A stretch of DNA of 64,000 nt from Roseibium sp. Sym1 (GTDB lineage: Bacteria; Pseudomonadota; Alphaproteobacteria; Rhizobiales; Stappiaceae), in NCBI RefSeq assembly GCF_027359675.1, contig NZ_CP114786.1:1678501-1742500 (forward strand), in the 5' to 3' direction. Shown in pieces: positions 9,471-18,627 of this stretch; the first letter of the stretch is position 1; each line of letters opens with the position of its first letter. Both the position numbers and the translations under genes were made by a program. The notes under the pieces are model-generated. The model searched no databases. It was not told where the DNA came from and saw only the letters and a program-made list of their open reading frames with translations.

Positions 9471-10343
9471 ATGCCGTCTCCGGCCGAAACGCTGCGCGCC
9501 CTTCTGGCGCTGGACAAGCTTCATGTCATGCCCTGCTGCTTTGATGCCCTGTCGGCCAAGCTGATCGAACAGGGGGGCTTCGATCTGACCTTCATGTCCG
9601 GTTTTGCCACGTCCGCGTCGCGGATCGGTCAGCCGGATCTCGGGCTGATGTCCTATGCGGAAGTGCTCGACCAGGCGCGCAACATCACCGAATCCCTCAC
9701 CATCCCGCTGATTGCCGACGGTGACACCGGCTATGGCAATGCCATGAATGTGCGGCGCACCGTCTCCGGTCTGGCCCGGGCCGGGGCGGCTGCCGTGATG
9801 ATCGAGGACCAGGTGGCGCCGAAGCGCTGCGGCCACACGCCGGGCAAGGCGGTGGTCGGCCGGGAAGAAGCCTTCGACCGGATCCGGGCGGCCGTCGACG
9901 CGCGGGAGGCGGGCGCGGACATCCTCATCCTGGCGCGGACCGACGCGCGTCACGAGCACGGGCTTGGCGAGGCTATCGACCGGGCCGCAAGGTACAAGGA
10001 GCTCGGGGCGGACATTCTCTTTGTCGAGGCGCCCAAGACGGTGGCCGAGATGCAGGAGATCTGCCGGGAACTGCCCGGGCCGAAAATGGCGAACATCGTC
10101 GAAGGCGGCGAAACCCCGGAGCTCTCCCACAAGGAGCTTCGGGACATCGGCTACGCCATCGCCGCTTATCCGCTGACCCTGATGGCCAGCGCGATGAAGG
10201 CGATGGTGAAGACCCTGGACCAGCTCAGGTCCGATCAGGACCGGACACCGGACCTGATGGATTTCAAGGAACTCAGGCAGCGGATCGGCTTCAACGACTA
10301 TTACGAGGTTTCGGCACAGTACGAAACATCGAAGCGGAGCTGA
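9471..10343 (+). CDS. Isocitrate lyase/PEP mutase superfamily enzyme
   Basis: This 290-residue enzyme has the metal-binding loop DGDTGYG (83-89) and the lyase-type active-site motif KRCGH (118-122), which in the family favours C-C bond lyases (methylisocitrate or dimethylmalate lyase) over true PEP mutases. The reaction is probably Mg2+-dependent cleavage of a substituted malate/isocitrate in the cytoplasm. It begins 13 nt after dctM and is probably in the same operon, so it may act on the imported compound. No prpC or prpD neighbours are present, so I do not call it prpB. The ATG at 9471 follows GAGG; longer frames overlap dctM. Confidence 0.82.
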   Translation: MPSPAETLRALLALDKLHVMPCCFDALSAKLIEQGGFDLTFMSGFATSASRIGQPDLGLMSYAEVLDQARNITESLTIPLIADGDTGYGNAMNVRRTVSGLARAGAAAVMIEDQVAPKRCGHTPGKAVVGREEAFDRIRAAVDAREAGADILILARTDARHEHGLGEAIDRAARYKELGADILFVEAPKTVAEMQEICRELPGPKMANIVEGGETPELSHKELRDIGYAIAAYPLTLMASAMKAMVKTLDQLRSDQDRTPDLMDFKELRQRIGFNDYYEVSAQYETSKRS

Positions 10344-10477
10344 CGGCGCGAATCCGCGCGGACCCCGATCGCTCCGACGAGCTGCGGCATGATCAGCTTG
10401 GCGCCACTCGGCGTTGGATTTATTGCGGCCGGAATGCTAGACCCTGCGCCACTTGGAATCTGTAACGGAAAACTTGA

Positions 10478-11092
10478 ATGCAGGGCGAGAGACGCCGAAG
10501 ACCTTCGCTGTCGCTGCCGATCCTGCGGACATCTCGCGATCAGCACCGGAACGGCACACTGACGCTCGGCAACTTGCTGTCTGCCCTGGGCGAGACCTCG
10601 TTCGGCTGGGCAATCGTGCTGTTTTCCCTGCTGACGCTTCTGCCGTTGCCGCCCGGCTCCTCTCTCATTACCGGTCTGCCCGTGCTGGTCACCACGTTCC
10701 AGATGGTGCTCGGTTTCCCGCATGTGAAACTGCCTGGGCCGCTCGCGCGCCTGAAGCTCGACCACACCAAGCTGAGGCGGACGATGGCGCGCATGCGTCC
10801 CGTCACCCGCCGGCTGGAGCGCATGCTGATCCAGCGCTACGAGGGTCTGTTCGCTGCGAGAAACGAACGTACGCTCGGGTTCGCGCTCTTCGTGATCGCG
10901 TTCACGCTGTTCCTGCCCGTGCCGCTCAGCGGCTGGTTTCCCGCAACGGCGCTGTTCATTGCCGGCGTCGGCATCGTCGAACGCGACGGGCTGGTGGTCA
11001 TCCTGGGGCTTCTGCTGGGTCTGGCAGCGGTTCTGCTCACCGCCGCCATCCTGACCTCGATTGCGATCAGCACGAACGCGCTGATGGTTTGA
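10478..11092 (+). CDS. ExoD family membrane protein
   Basis: This 204-residue membrane protein matches the ExoD family first found in rhizobial exopolysaccharide mutants. Recognisable segments are LGNLLSALGETSFGWAIVLF, LLTLLPLPPGSSLITGLP, FTLFLPVPLSGWFPA and a C-terminal pair of helices. It has about four to five transmembrane helices. Its molecular activity is unknown; mutants in rhizobia affect polysaccharide and alkali tolerance. The start ATG at 10478 is followed by a basic stretch (QGERRRR). It is separated from ffh by a 500-bp repeat-bearing gap. Confidence 0.85.
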   Translation: MQGERRRRPSLSLPILRTSRDQHRNGTLTLGNLLSALGETSFGWAIVLFSLLTLLPLPPGSSLITGLPVLVTTFQMVLGFPHVKLPGPLARLKLDHTKLRRTMARMRPVTRRLERMLIQRYEGLFAARNERTLGFALFVIAFTLFLPVPLSGWFPATALFIAGVGIVERDGLVVILGLLLGLAAVLLTAAILTSIAISTNALMV

Positions 11093-11593
11093 GCTAAGTG
11101 TGGGGAAAGCGCGTAAAGTGCGCCGACAGTTGCTTTGCGTTCAGTGTCACCCCGGACGACCGAAGGGAGATCCGGGGCCCACTCATTTCCAGAGCAGCCG
11201 AACTATGCACTACCTCCTTGAGACAAGGTCCACAGCTTCCGCAAGCTGCGATGCGAGTAGGCCCCGGATCTGCGCTGCGCTTGTCCGGGGTGACAGCTCT
11301 TGAAGAAGCGCAAGGACTGTTGAGGCGGCAATTCACGGAAATCCGCCACCTTCCTTGACTCTCGGTCCTCTTTCAGGCATATCCCCGCCAACTCCATACG
11401 AGTGACCGACAATTCAATCCGCCGACCGGGACCCGCACAGGTGTAAAGAGTGCCCGGAGGTCAACACCCGACAGCGCGATGCGCCCTCGGGTGCCAAACT
11501 GCTTTGCATGAAGCAGCTCCGGTTGGATTTGAGCGGCGGTCGCCCATATGGTTCGGGAGATTTCCCGAAACGTTCAATGCTCAAGGACTTCTG
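11093..11593. other. Gap between exoD and ffh with a palindromic repeat
   Basis: This 500-bp stretch contains the dispersed palindromic repeat listed separately (11145-11295). The remaining 300 bp before ffh hold no convincing gene. Frames opening there, including one running into ffh from 11450, lack family residues and Shine-Dalgarno sites. Confidence 0.6.
11145..11295. repeat. Long imperfect palindrome (dispersed-repeat type)
   Basis: Outer arms TGTCACCCCGGAC (11145-11157) and GTCCGGGGTGACA (11283-11295) are exact inverse complements, and inner arms GATCCGGGGCC and GGCCCCGGATC near 11169 and 11260 also pair. The element is about 150 bp, non-coding, and has the composition of palindromic repeats scattered between genes of alphaproteobacteria. 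Genome-wide copy number cannot be judged from this window, where only one copy is present. Confidence 0.75.
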
Positions 11594-13129
11594 ATGTTTG
11601 AAAGCCTGTCCGATCGACTAAGCGGTATTTTCGACAAGCTCACCGGCCGCGGTGCGCTGTCGGAAAACGACGTCAACGAGGCGCTGCGCGAAATCCGCCG
11701 CGCGCTGATCGAAGCTGACGTCGCGCTGCCGATCGTGCGGTCGTTCACCGACAAGGTCCGCAACCGCGCGGTTGGCGCGGAAGTGGTCAAATCGGTGACA
11801 CCGGGCCAGATGGTCGTGAAGATCGTTCATGACCAGCTGGTGGAAATGCTCGGCACGGAAGGCCAGCCGATCGACCTGAACGCCCCGGCACCGGTGGCGA
11901 TCATGATGGTCGGCCTGCAGGGCTCCGGTAAGACGACGACCACGGCGAAGATCGCCCGCCGCCTGACCCAGCGCGACAAGCGCAAGGTGCTGATGGCCTC
12001 GCTCGACACCCGCCGCCCGGCGGCGCAGGAGCAGCTCAAGGTGCTCGGCGAGCAGAACGACGTCGACACGCTGCCGATCATCGAGGGCCAGGGCCCGGTC
12101 GAGATCGCCAAGCGGGCCATGTCCGCCGCCAAGCTGGGCGGCTATGACGTGGTCATGCTCGATACCGCCGGCCGTATCCATATCGACGAGCCGCTGATGG
12201 TGGAGATGGCCGATGTCAAGGCCGCCGCCCAGCCGCATGAAATCCTGCTCGTTGCCGACAGCCTGACCGGTCAGGACGCCGTCAACCTGGCGCAGAGTTT
12301 CGACGAACGCGTCGGCATCACCGGCATCGCGCTCACCCGTATGGATGGTGACGGCCGCGGTGGTGCCGCATTGTCGATGCAGGCGGTCACCGGCAAGCCG
12401 GTCAAGCTGATCGGGACCGGCGAAAAATCAGACGCACTGGAAGATTTCCATCCGAAGCGGATCGCCGACCGCATTCTCGGCATGGGCGACATCGTCTCGC
12501 TGGTGGAAAAGGCGGCCGAGGCCATCGACGCGGAACAGGCCGCGAAGATGGCGAAGAAGATGCAGAAGGGTCATTTCGACCTGGACGATCTCGCCGAACA
12601 GCTCAAGCAGATGGAAAAGCTGGGGGGCATGTCCGGCATGATGGGCATGCTGCCGGGCGTCGGCAAGATGAAGAAGCAGATCGAGGCGTCCAACATCGAT
12701 GACAAGATGTTCAAGCGCCAGGTTGCCATCATCCAGTCGATGACGCCGACCGAGCGCAAGAAGCCCGACCTTCTGAAAGCCAGCCGCAAGAAGCGCATCG
12801 CCGCCGGGTCCGGCGTGCAGGTGGCCGAGGTCAACAAGCTTTTGAAGATGCACCGCCAGATGGCGGACATGATGAAGAAGATGGGCAAGGGCAAGGGCAT
12901 GCTCGGCAAGCTGATGGGCGGCATGGGCGGCGGCATGCCGGATGTCGATCCGAAGCAGCTCGAGGAAATGGCCAAGTCCGGGCAGTTGCCCGGCGGCATG
13001 GAGCTGCCGAAAGGCTTGCCCGGTGGCCTTGGCGGCGCCGGCCTGCCTCCGGGAATGCCGGGTCTTCCGGGCCTCGGCGGTCCGAAACTTCCCGGCCTCC
13101 CGGGCATGGGCAAGGGCAAGAAACGATGA
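11594..13129 (+). CDS. ffh: Signal recognition particle protein Ffh
   Basis: This 511-residue GTPase binds 4.5S RNA and signal sequences and targets ribosomes to the membrane through FtsY. The N domain runs to about residue 95. The G domain shows GLQGSGKTTTTAKIA, DTRRPAAQEQL, DTAGR and TRMDGDGRGG. The M domain (from about 300) is Met-rich (GGMSGMMGMLPGVGKMKKQ) with the RNA-binding ASRKKRIAAGSG. The C-terminus is a Gly/Pro/Met-rich tail of about 50 residues. The start at 11594 (MFESLSDRLSGIFDKL) is preceded by AAGGACTT; upstream residues in the longer frame are not family-like. It overlaps the chorismate mutase start by 4 nt. Confidence 0.97.
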   Translation: MFESLSDRLSGIFDKLTGRGALSENDVNEALREIRRALIEADVALPIVRSFTDKVRNRAVGAEVVKSVTPGQMVVKIVHDQLVEMLGTEGQPIDLNAPAPVAIMMVGLQGSGKTTTTAKIARRLTQRDKRKVLMASLDTRRPAAQEQLKVLGEQNDVDTLPIIEGQGPVEIAKRAMSAAKLGGYDVVMLDTAGRIHIDEPLMVEMADVKAAAQPHEILLVADSLTGQDAVNLAQSFDERVGITGIALTRMDGDGRGGAALSMQAVTGKPVKLIGTGEKSDALEDFHPKRIADRILGMGDIVSLVEKAAEAIDAEQAAKMAKKMQKGHFDLDDLAEQLKQMEKLGGMSGMMGMLPGVGKMKKQIEASNIDDKMFKRQVAIIQSMTPTERKKPDLLKASRKKRIAAGSGVQVAEVNKLLKMHRQMADMMKKMGKGKGMLGKLMGGMGGGMPDVDPKQLEEMAKSGQLPGGMELPKGLPGGLGGAGLPPGMPGLPGLGGPKLPGLPGMGKGKKR

Positions 13130-13449
13130 GCGAAGCGGAATCCCGGTTGGGAGACAGCGCCGCGCTTCAGGAGCTGAAGGCCCTGCGGTCTTCGATCGAC
13201 AACATCGACGCGGCGCTGGTTCACATGCTCGCCGAACGGTTCAAGTGCACCCAGAAGGTGGGTGTCCTGAAAGCCACCAACGACCTGCCGCCGGCCGATC
13301 CGGCGCGGGAGAAGATTCAGATCGAACGGCTGCGTCAGCTTGCCTGCGACGCCAATCTCGATCCTGACTTTGCCGAAAAGTTCCTGAACTTCATCGTTCG
13401 GGAAGTAATCCGGCACCACGAAGCCATTGCCGCTGAAGCCGGCAACTGA
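13126..13449 (+). CDS. Chorismate mutase, AroQ class
   Basis: This 107-residue single-domain enzyme converts chorismate to prephenate for phenylalanine and tyrosine synthesis. It is all-helical with the AroQ pattern LRSSIDNIDAALVHMLAERF, then CTQKVGVLKA (active-site Lys), PAREKIQIERL and the C-terminal helix FLNFIVREVIRHHEAI. It overlaps the ffh stop (ATGA) and lies 18 nt before rpsP, a gene order common in this bacterial group. Confidence 0.92.
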   Translation: MSEAESRLGDSAALQELKALRSSIDNIDAALVHMLAERFKCTQKVGVLKATNDLPPADPAREKIQIERLRQLACDANLDPDFAEKFLNFIVREVIRHHEAIAAEAGN

Positions 13450-13467
13450 AAAAACTGGAGAAATAGA

Positions 13468-13869
13468 ATGGCTACGAAAATTCGCCTGGCACGCGGCGGT
13501 TCCAAGAAACGCCCGTATTACCGCATCGTCGTCGCTGACATCCGCTCCCCGCGCGATGGCCGCTTCATCGAGAAGGTCGGTTCCTACGACCCGATGCTGC
13601 CGAAGGATTCCGAAAACCGCGTGCAGCTGAATGTCGAGCGCATTCAGTACTGGCTCGACAACGGCGCAAAGCCGACCGACCGCGTGCATCGTTTCCTGGA
13701 CACCGCCGGCCTGCTGAAGCGCGAGCCGCGCAACAACCCGAAGAAGGCCGAGCTGGGCGCCAAGGCGAAGGAACGCGTGGAAGCCAAGCGTCAGGCTGAA
13801 GAAGAAGCTGCTGCAGCCGCTGCCGAGCCGGCGGAAGAAGCCGCTTCCGAAGAAGCTGCTGCCGAATAA
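13468..13869 (+). CDS. rpsP: Ribosomal protein S16
   Basis: This 133-residue 30S protein starts [20 protein letters not shown], the S16 signature, and continues through [14 protein letters not shown] and VQYWL-like segments. It has an Ala/Glu-rich C-terminal extension of about 45 residues, usual in alphaproteobacteria. TGGAGAAA precedes the ATG by a good distance. It is the first gene of the rpsP-rimM-trmD-rplS series. Confidence 0.98.
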   Translation: MATKIRLARGGSKKRPYYRIVVADIRSPRDGRFIEKVGSYDPMLPKDSENRVQLNVERIQYWLDNGAKPTDRVHRFLDTAGLLKREPRNNPKKAELGAKAKERVEAKRQAEEEAAAAAAEPAEEAASEEAAAE

Positions 13870-13916
13870 GCAGATGACCCTGGACGCACCGGTACCTGTG
13901 ACGGAGACCTTGTGAC

Positions 13917-14468
13917 ATGTCGTCAGACGATCAGAAGGTGCTCATGGCCAGGATCGGTGCCGCCCACGGCATTCGCGGGGAAGTGCGGGTCAAGCCGTTC
14001 GGCGACGATCCGCTCTCCTTTGCCGATTATGGCATCCTGACCACGAAGGACGGCAAGCGGTCCTTTGAAGTGGAAAAGGCGCGGGTGCAGAAGACGGTTG
14101 TGGTGACCCGGTTCAAGGGCATCACCGACCGCAACCAGGCCGAGGAGCTGAACGGGACCGAGCTCTATGTCTCCCGTGACCAGTTGCCCGAACCTGACGA
14201 AGACGAATTCTACTATTCCGACCTGAACGGTCTCGACGTCATCGACCAGGGCGGCGACACGCTCGGCAAGATCGTGGCGGTGCAGGATTTCGGTGCCGGG
14301 GACCTACTCGAGATCCGGCCAAAGCGCGGGCGAACCTTCTACATCCCGTTCACGAAGGAGTTTGTGCCCGAGATCAGCCTGGACGAAGGACTGGTGCGGG
14401 CGGACCTGCCGGAGGACTATTTCTCTGAGGGAGCCCCGGAGCCTTCCGAAGACGCGCCCGACAAATAG
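13917..14468 (+). CDS. rimM: Ribosome maturation factor RimM
   Basis: This 183-residue protein assists maturation of the 30S head by binding S19. The N-terminal RimM domain begins VLMARIGAAHGIRGEVRVKPF, and the PRC-barrel half contains FYYSDLNGLDVID and GDLLEIRPKRGRTFYIPFTKEFVPEI. GGAGACC lies before the ATG. Its last 52 bp overlap the end of a convergent VanZ-like gene. Confidence 0.96.
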   Translation: MSSDDQKVLMARIGAAHGIRGEVRVKPFGDDPLSFADYGILTTKDGKRSFEVEKARVQKTVVVTRFKGITDRNQAEELNGTELYVSRDQLPEPDEDEFYYSDLNGLDVIDQGGDTLGKIVAVQDFGAGDLLEIRPKRGRTFYIPFTKEFVPEISLDEGLVRADLPEDYFSEGAPEPSEDAPDK

Positions 14469-14941
14469 CGCGTGCGCACGGGCTCAAGCCCCATCTGACC
14501 CAGATCGAGATCTTCTTGCTGGCTTTCCTCACGAACCGCCTGGCGGGTCTCGGAGCGGATCAGCGCGATCAGCGCGACAATCAGGGCAACGCCGATCCCG
14601 TTGGCAACCGCGTCCTGCAGGGACATCTCGTGATGCGGCAGAAAGCCCTGGACGACTTCGCCGCCAAGCCCCATGCCGAAGGCGACGACAGCGGAGATGC
14701 GCAGCCGGCAGCAGAACAGCGCGTGGATCGAAAGGGTCAGCAGCGCGAAGAAGCCGATATGGATGACCTTGTCATAGGGGTGGCCGACGCCGGTGTTGAA
14801 CACCAGGCCAACCAGCACGCCAAAGGTCATCAGCGCGGCCAGCGGCAACACGCGGCTCAGGGAAATGTCGAGATAATGCCGATCGACATAGGTCTGGATG
14901 AACCCGGGAAGGTTCAGACGAAAGACTGGAAACTTGGCCAC
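14417..14941 (-). CDS. VanZ-like family membrane protein
   Basis: This 174-residue protein has about four transmembrane helices. The typical VanZ-like C-terminal half is visible: KVIHIGFFALLTLSIHAL, then GMGLGGEVVQGFLPHHEMSLQDAVANGIGV, including the family's E-QGF...D--AN-IG pattern. Function in non-vancomycin organisms is unknown. The longest frame uses GTG at 14941 with no clear Shine-Dalgarno, so the start is uncertain. It is convergent with rimM and overlaps its 3' end by 52 bp, breaking the rpsP-rimM-trmD-rplS series. Confidence 0.78.
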   Translation of the reverse strand: MAKFPVFRLNLPGFIQTYVDRHYLDISLSRVLPLAALMTFGVLVGLVFNTGVGHPYDKVIHIGFFALLTLSIHALFCCRLRISAVVAFGMGLGGEVVQGFLPHHEMSLQDAVANGIGVALIVALIALIRSETRQAVREESQQEDLDLGQMGLEPVRTRYLSGASSEGSGAPSEK

Positions 14942-15119
14942 GATAAAAGACCCGATTGAAACGCTCTTGCCACACTAGGGACGGAGCCTTAATCAGAGCT
15001 TTCCGTTTGAAAATTACCTTGTGAAAATCACAGGAATTCATCGAACTGGGTAAACGGACCTTTAACCAAAAGGTCATTTTTGAATGAAATCAGGATTTTA
15101 GCGGGAAAACAGCTGCCCC

Positions 15120-15830
15120 ATGGCTTTCAAGGCGACCATTCTGACGCTTTATCCGGACATGTTTCCGGGGCCGCTCGGCCACAGCCTGTCCGGCCGCGCG
15201 CTCGACAAGGGCCTGTGGCAGCTGGAAACCAGCCAGATCCGCGACTTTGCCACTGACAGGCACCGCTCGGTCGACGATACGCCGGCGGGCGGCGGCGCCG
15301 GCATGGTGCTGCGTGCCGATATTCTCGCAAAAGCCATCGATGCGGCAGCGCCGGAAGAGGATCCGCGGCCGAAGCTCCTGATGAGCCCGCGCGGGGAGCC
15401 GTTCACCCAGAAGCGCGCCCACCAGCTCGCCGAAGGCCCGGGCGCCGTGATCGTCTGCGGCCGCTTCGAAGGCGTCGACCAGCGGGTGATCGATGCGCGG
15501 AACCTCGAAGAAGTCTCCATCGGTGACTACATCCTCTCCGGCGGCGAGATCGGCGCCATCACGCTTTTGGACGCCGTCATCCGGTTGATCCCGGGTGTCA
15601 TGGGCAACATGGAAAGCGCGGACACGGAAAGCTTCGAGACCGGCCTCCTGGAACACCCGCATTACACGCGGCCCGCGGAATTCGAGGGCCTGACGATCCC
15701 TGAGGTGCTGACCTCGGGCAATCACCAGAAGATCCACGAATGGCGCATGTCGGAAGCCGAACGGCTCACCCGCGACCGCCGCCCGGATCTCTGGGACGCC
15801 TATATGGCGGACGAGGACGACGTGGATTGA
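15120..15830 (+). CDS. trmD: tRNA (guanine37-N1)-methyltransferase TrmD
   Basis: This 236-residue SPOUT methyltransferase puts m1G at position 37 of tRNAs and prevents frameshifting. The knotted SAM-binding core is seen in [33 protein letters not shown] and [16 protein letters not shown]. The C-terminal HQ-type helix [26 protein letters not shown] is intact. It has its own 180-bp upstream gap because the VanZ-like gene separates it from rimM. Its last 31 bp overlap a convergent lipoprotein gene. Confidence 0.97.
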   Translation: MAFKATILTLYPDMFPGPLGHSLSGRALDKGLWQLETSQIRDFATDRHRSVDDTPAGGGAGMVLRADILAKAIDAAAPEEDPRPKLLMSPRGEPFTQKRAHQLAEGPGAVIVCGRFEGVDQRVIDARNLEEVSIGDYILSGGEIGAITLLDAVIRLIPGVMGNMESADTESFETGLLEHPHYTRPAEFEGLTIPEVLTSGNHQKIHEWRMSEAERLTRDRRPDLWDAYMADEDDVD

Positions 15831-16159
15831 GGGCCTAGGTATTTTTCAAGATCCGGTGAATCTCCGTATAGGTACTCAAGATTTCTTTGGTAACAGTCTC
15901 TAGATTTTTCGTATTCTTTATCACTAATTCGTTTCTCTGGAATGTAGTCCTCAAAAAGAACGGGCCCTTCTTCAGTCCTTGCTCCAATTGAAGTTTTTAC
16001 CCGGTTTTGTGTGGCTTCAGAAAGACATGATTCATATGTAAATTTGTTTGTTAGATTGATTCCGTATCTGGATTCTATTGAACATGCGCTAACCAGAGAA
16101 CTAACAAATGCAATAGAAAATAAACGAAGCATTCGATTAAGAAGAACAGATAGCAACAT
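15800..16159 (-). CDS. Small AT-rich lipoprotein of unknown function
   Basis: This 119-residue product starts with a hydrophobic signal and a lipobox ending LVSAC (Cys 26), so it is probably an exported lipoprotein. The mature part has two further Cys residues and many charged residues ([22 protein letters not shown]). I recognise no family. Its base composition is clearly more AT-rich than its neighbours and it uses AT-ending codons, which suggests recent acquisition. It lies opposite to trmD and rplS, overlapping the trmD end by 31 bp. A start at Met 10 is equally possible. Confidence 0.6.
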   Translation of the reverse strand: MLLSVLLNRMLRLFSIAFVSSLVSACSIESRYGINLTNKFTYESCLSEATQNRVKTSIGARTEEGPVLFEDYIPEKRISDKEYEKSRDCYQRNLEYLYGDSPDLEKYLGPQSTSSSSAI

Positions 16160-16472
16160 GCCGACCTCAAAAAATCTTATGAAAAGATCCTAATTGCCAC
16201 GAGCGACGCAAATGAGGCGTGACTGCAATTTCGAAAGCTTCGTGCACATTGGTAGATGACACTCGGCCAAAAATCCTGTATACGCGCGCCGAAGCTGGGT
16301 GAAGTTATGTCTTCCGTTAGGAGGACCTGCTTCCGGGGACTCGGTCCAACGTCAGGAAAGTGTTCAGGAAATCCGGCGGATATGCAAGCATGGCCCAAAG
16401 TCGGTGAACCCGTTTCCGGCCTCGAACCGGACAACGCTCTGACCGCTTTGTAATTGAAAAGGGAAATATGCC
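16160..16472. other. Intergenic region upstream of rplS
   Basis: About 310 bp between the divergent AT-rich lipoprotein gene and rplS. It should hold the promoter that rplS needs, since the usual operon is broken here. I see no further gene or a clear ribosomal leader structure. Confidence 0.5.
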
Positions 16473-16961
16473 ATGAACATCATCGAGCAGCTCAATGCTG
16501 AGGAAATGGCGAAAATCGAAGAGCAGCGCAAGCTGCCGGAATTTTCTCCGGGTGACACCGTGCGCGTGAACGTGCGCGTCACCGAAGGTACCCGTACCCG
16601 TACCCAGGCTTATGAAGGTGTCTGCATCGCCCGTTCCGGCGGCGGCATCAACGAGAGCTTCACGGTGCGCAAGATTTCTTACGGCGAAGGCGTCGAGCGT
16701 GTCTTCCCGGTCTACTCCCCGATGCTGGAAGGCGTGGAAGTTGTCCGCCGCGGTAAAGTCCGCCGCGCGAAGCTCTACTACCTGCGCGACCGCCGCGGCA
16801 AGTCCGCCCGTATCGTGGAAAACACCAATGTCCGTTCCAAGCGCCTCAACGAAGAAGTGCGCGCGGAAGTGTCTGCTGCCAAGGCGGCTGCAGCCGAAGC
16901 CAAGCAGGCTGCAAAGGATGCGGCCGCAGCTGCTGCTGCCGCGGATTCCGCAGCAGAATAA
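16473..16961 (+). CDS. rplS: Ribosomal protein L19
   Basis: This 162-residue 50S protein starts [20 protein letters not shown] and contains the L19 signature [29 protein letters not shown], then [20 protein letters not shown]-terminal Ala/Lys-rich extension of about 40 residues is typical of alphaproteobacteria. AAGGGAAA lies upstream of the ATG. A strong terminator follows. Confidence 0.98.
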   Translation: MNIIEQLNAEEMAKIEEQRKLPEFSPGDTVRVNVRVTEGTRTRTQAYEGVCIARSGGGINESFTVRKISYGEGVERVFPVYSPMLEGVEVVRRGKVRRAKLYYLRDRRGKSARIVENTNVRSKRLNEEVRAEVSAAKAAAAEAKQAAKDAAAAAAAADSAAE

Positions 16962-16986
16962 GCAGAACCGGCGAAACGGTTTTCGA

Positions 16987-17015
16987 AAGGCGGCCCGATG
17001 GGCCGCCTTTTTTGT
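16987..17015 (+). terminator. Rho-independent terminator after rplS
   Basis: Perfect 11-bp stem AAAGGCGGCCC (16987-16997) with GGGCCGCCTTT (17001-17011), 3-nt loop, and a continuing T-run. Confidence 0.92.
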
Positions 17016-17214
17016 TTCTGGCTGTGGCGGGTCAATCCCAGTTGAATTCAGCTCAACTCGGAACGCTTGACCTTGAAGCGGCGCTGCGTCATTCACTAGC
17101 TACGATAAACGAGGATAGACCCTTGCGGCATGACGCGCCGCGACAGGGCATCACCGGGCGAACCGCAAACCTTAACGGGTTTGACGACGGCCCGGCTGGA
17201 CTGAGGAGAGACCC

Positions 17215-18627
17215 ATGGCCAAGGCACGCACGCTTTACGACAAGATCTGGGACGACCACGCGGTCGACATGCAGCCGGACGGCACCGGCCTGCTCTATAT
17301 CGACCGCCACCTGGTGCATGAAGTCACCAGCCCGCAGGCGTTCGAAGGCCTGCGCATGGCGGGCCGCAAGGTGCGCCAGCCGCAGAAGACGCTGGCCGTG
17401 GTCGATCACAACGTGCCGACCACCGACCGCCGCCACGGCATCGACGATCCGGAATCCGCGCTGCAGGTCGAGACGCTGGCCAAGAATGCCGCCGAGTTCG
17501 GCGTCGAATACTATTCCGAGCTGGACATGCGCCAGGGCGTCGTTCACATCGTCGGTCCGGAACAGGGCTTTACCCTGCCAGGCATGACGATCGTGTGCGG
17601 CGACAGCCACACGTCGACCCACGGCGCTTTCGGCTCGCTGGCCCACGGCATCGGCACTTCGGAAGTGGAGCACGTTCTGGCCACCCAGACGCTGATCCAG
17701 AAAAAAGCCAAGAACATGCTGGTGAAGGTCGAGGGCAAGATCCCGGCCGGGGTCACCGCCAAGGACATCGTGCTGGCGATCATCGGCAAGATCGGCACCG
17801 CCGGCGGCACCGGCTACGTCATCGAATATGCCGGCGAAGCGATCCGCTCGCTGTCCATGGAAGGCCGCATGACGGTCTGCAACATGTCGATCGAGGCCGG
17901 CGCCCGTGCGGGTCTGATCGCGCCGGACGAAACCACCTTTGCCTATATCAACGGCCGGCCGAAGGCTCCCAAGGGCGAAGCCTGGGACATGGCGCTGGCC
18001 TACTGGAAGACGCTTCATTCCGACGCTGACGCCTATTTCGACAAGGTTGTCGAGCTGGATGCCGCCAACCTGCCGCCGATCGTTTCCTGGGGCTCGTCGC
18101 CGGAAGATGTCGTCTCCGTCGAAGGCGTGGTGCCGAATCCGGATGATATCCCCGAGGAAAACCGCCGCGACTCCAAGAAACGGGCTCTGGAATACATGGG
18201 CCTGACACCGGGTACGAAGATCACCGACATCAAGATCGACCGGGCCTTCATCGGGTCCTGCACCAACGGCCGTATCGAGGATCTGCGGGCGGCCGCGGCC
18301 GTCGTCGGCAAGCACAAGGTCGCGCCCCATGTCAGCGCCATGGTGGTGCCGGGCTCCGGGCTGGTGAAGGAACAGGCGGAAGAGGAAGGTCTCGATCTCA
18401 TCTTCAAGGAAGCCGGTTTCGAATGGCGCGAGCCGGGCTGCTCCATGTGTCTGGCCATGAATGCGGACAAGCTGGCGCCGGGCGAGCGCTGTGCCTCGAC
18501 CTCGAACCGCAATTTCGAGGGCCGCCAGGGTCACAAGGGCCGCACCCATCTGGTGTCGCCGGCCATGGCGGCGGCGGCGGCGATCGCAGGGCATTTCGTC
18601 GACATCCGGGAGTGGACTGTCAACTGA
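17215..18627 (+). CDS. leuC: 3-isopropylmalate dehydratase large subunit
   Basis: This 470-residue aconitase-family enzyme isomerises 2- to 3-isopropylmalate in leucine synthesis and needs the LeuD small subunit, not present here. The 4Fe-4S cysteines are in GSCTNGR and [10 protein letters not shown]. Substrate-binding segments [20 protein letters not shown] and the C-terminal [23 protein letters not shown] ending are clear. GAGGAGAG precedes the ATG. A terminator follows at 18652. Confidence 0.97.
   Translation: MAKARTLYDKIWDDHAVDMQPDGTGLLYIDRHLVHEVTSPQAFEGLRMAGRKVRQPQKTLAVVDHNVPTTDRRHGIDDPESALQVETLAKNAAEFGVEYYSELDMRQGVVHIVGPEQGFTLPGMTIVCGDSHTSTHGAFGSLAHGIGTSEVEHVLATQTLIQKKAKNMLVKVEGKIPAGVTAKDIVLAIIGKIGTAGGTGYVIEYAGEAIRSLSMEGRMTVCNMSIEAGARAGLIAPDETTFAYINGRPKAPKGEAWDMALAYWKTLHSDADAYFDKVVELDAANLPPIVSWGSSPEDVVSVEGVVPNPDDIPEENRRDSKKRALEYMGLTPGTKITDIKIDRAFIGSCTNGRIEDLRAAAAVVGKHKVAPHVSAMVVPGSGLVKEQAEEEGLDLIFKEAGFEWREPGCSMCLAMNADKLAPGERCASTSNRNFEGRQGHKGRTHLVSPAMAAAAAIAGHFVDIREWTVN

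Noticed and set aside
9471..10343. Calling the isocitrate lyase-type enzyme PrpB
   Set aside because: KRCGH fits methylisocitrate lyase, but no prpC/prpD genes are present and related lyases share the motif, so only the superfamily is named.
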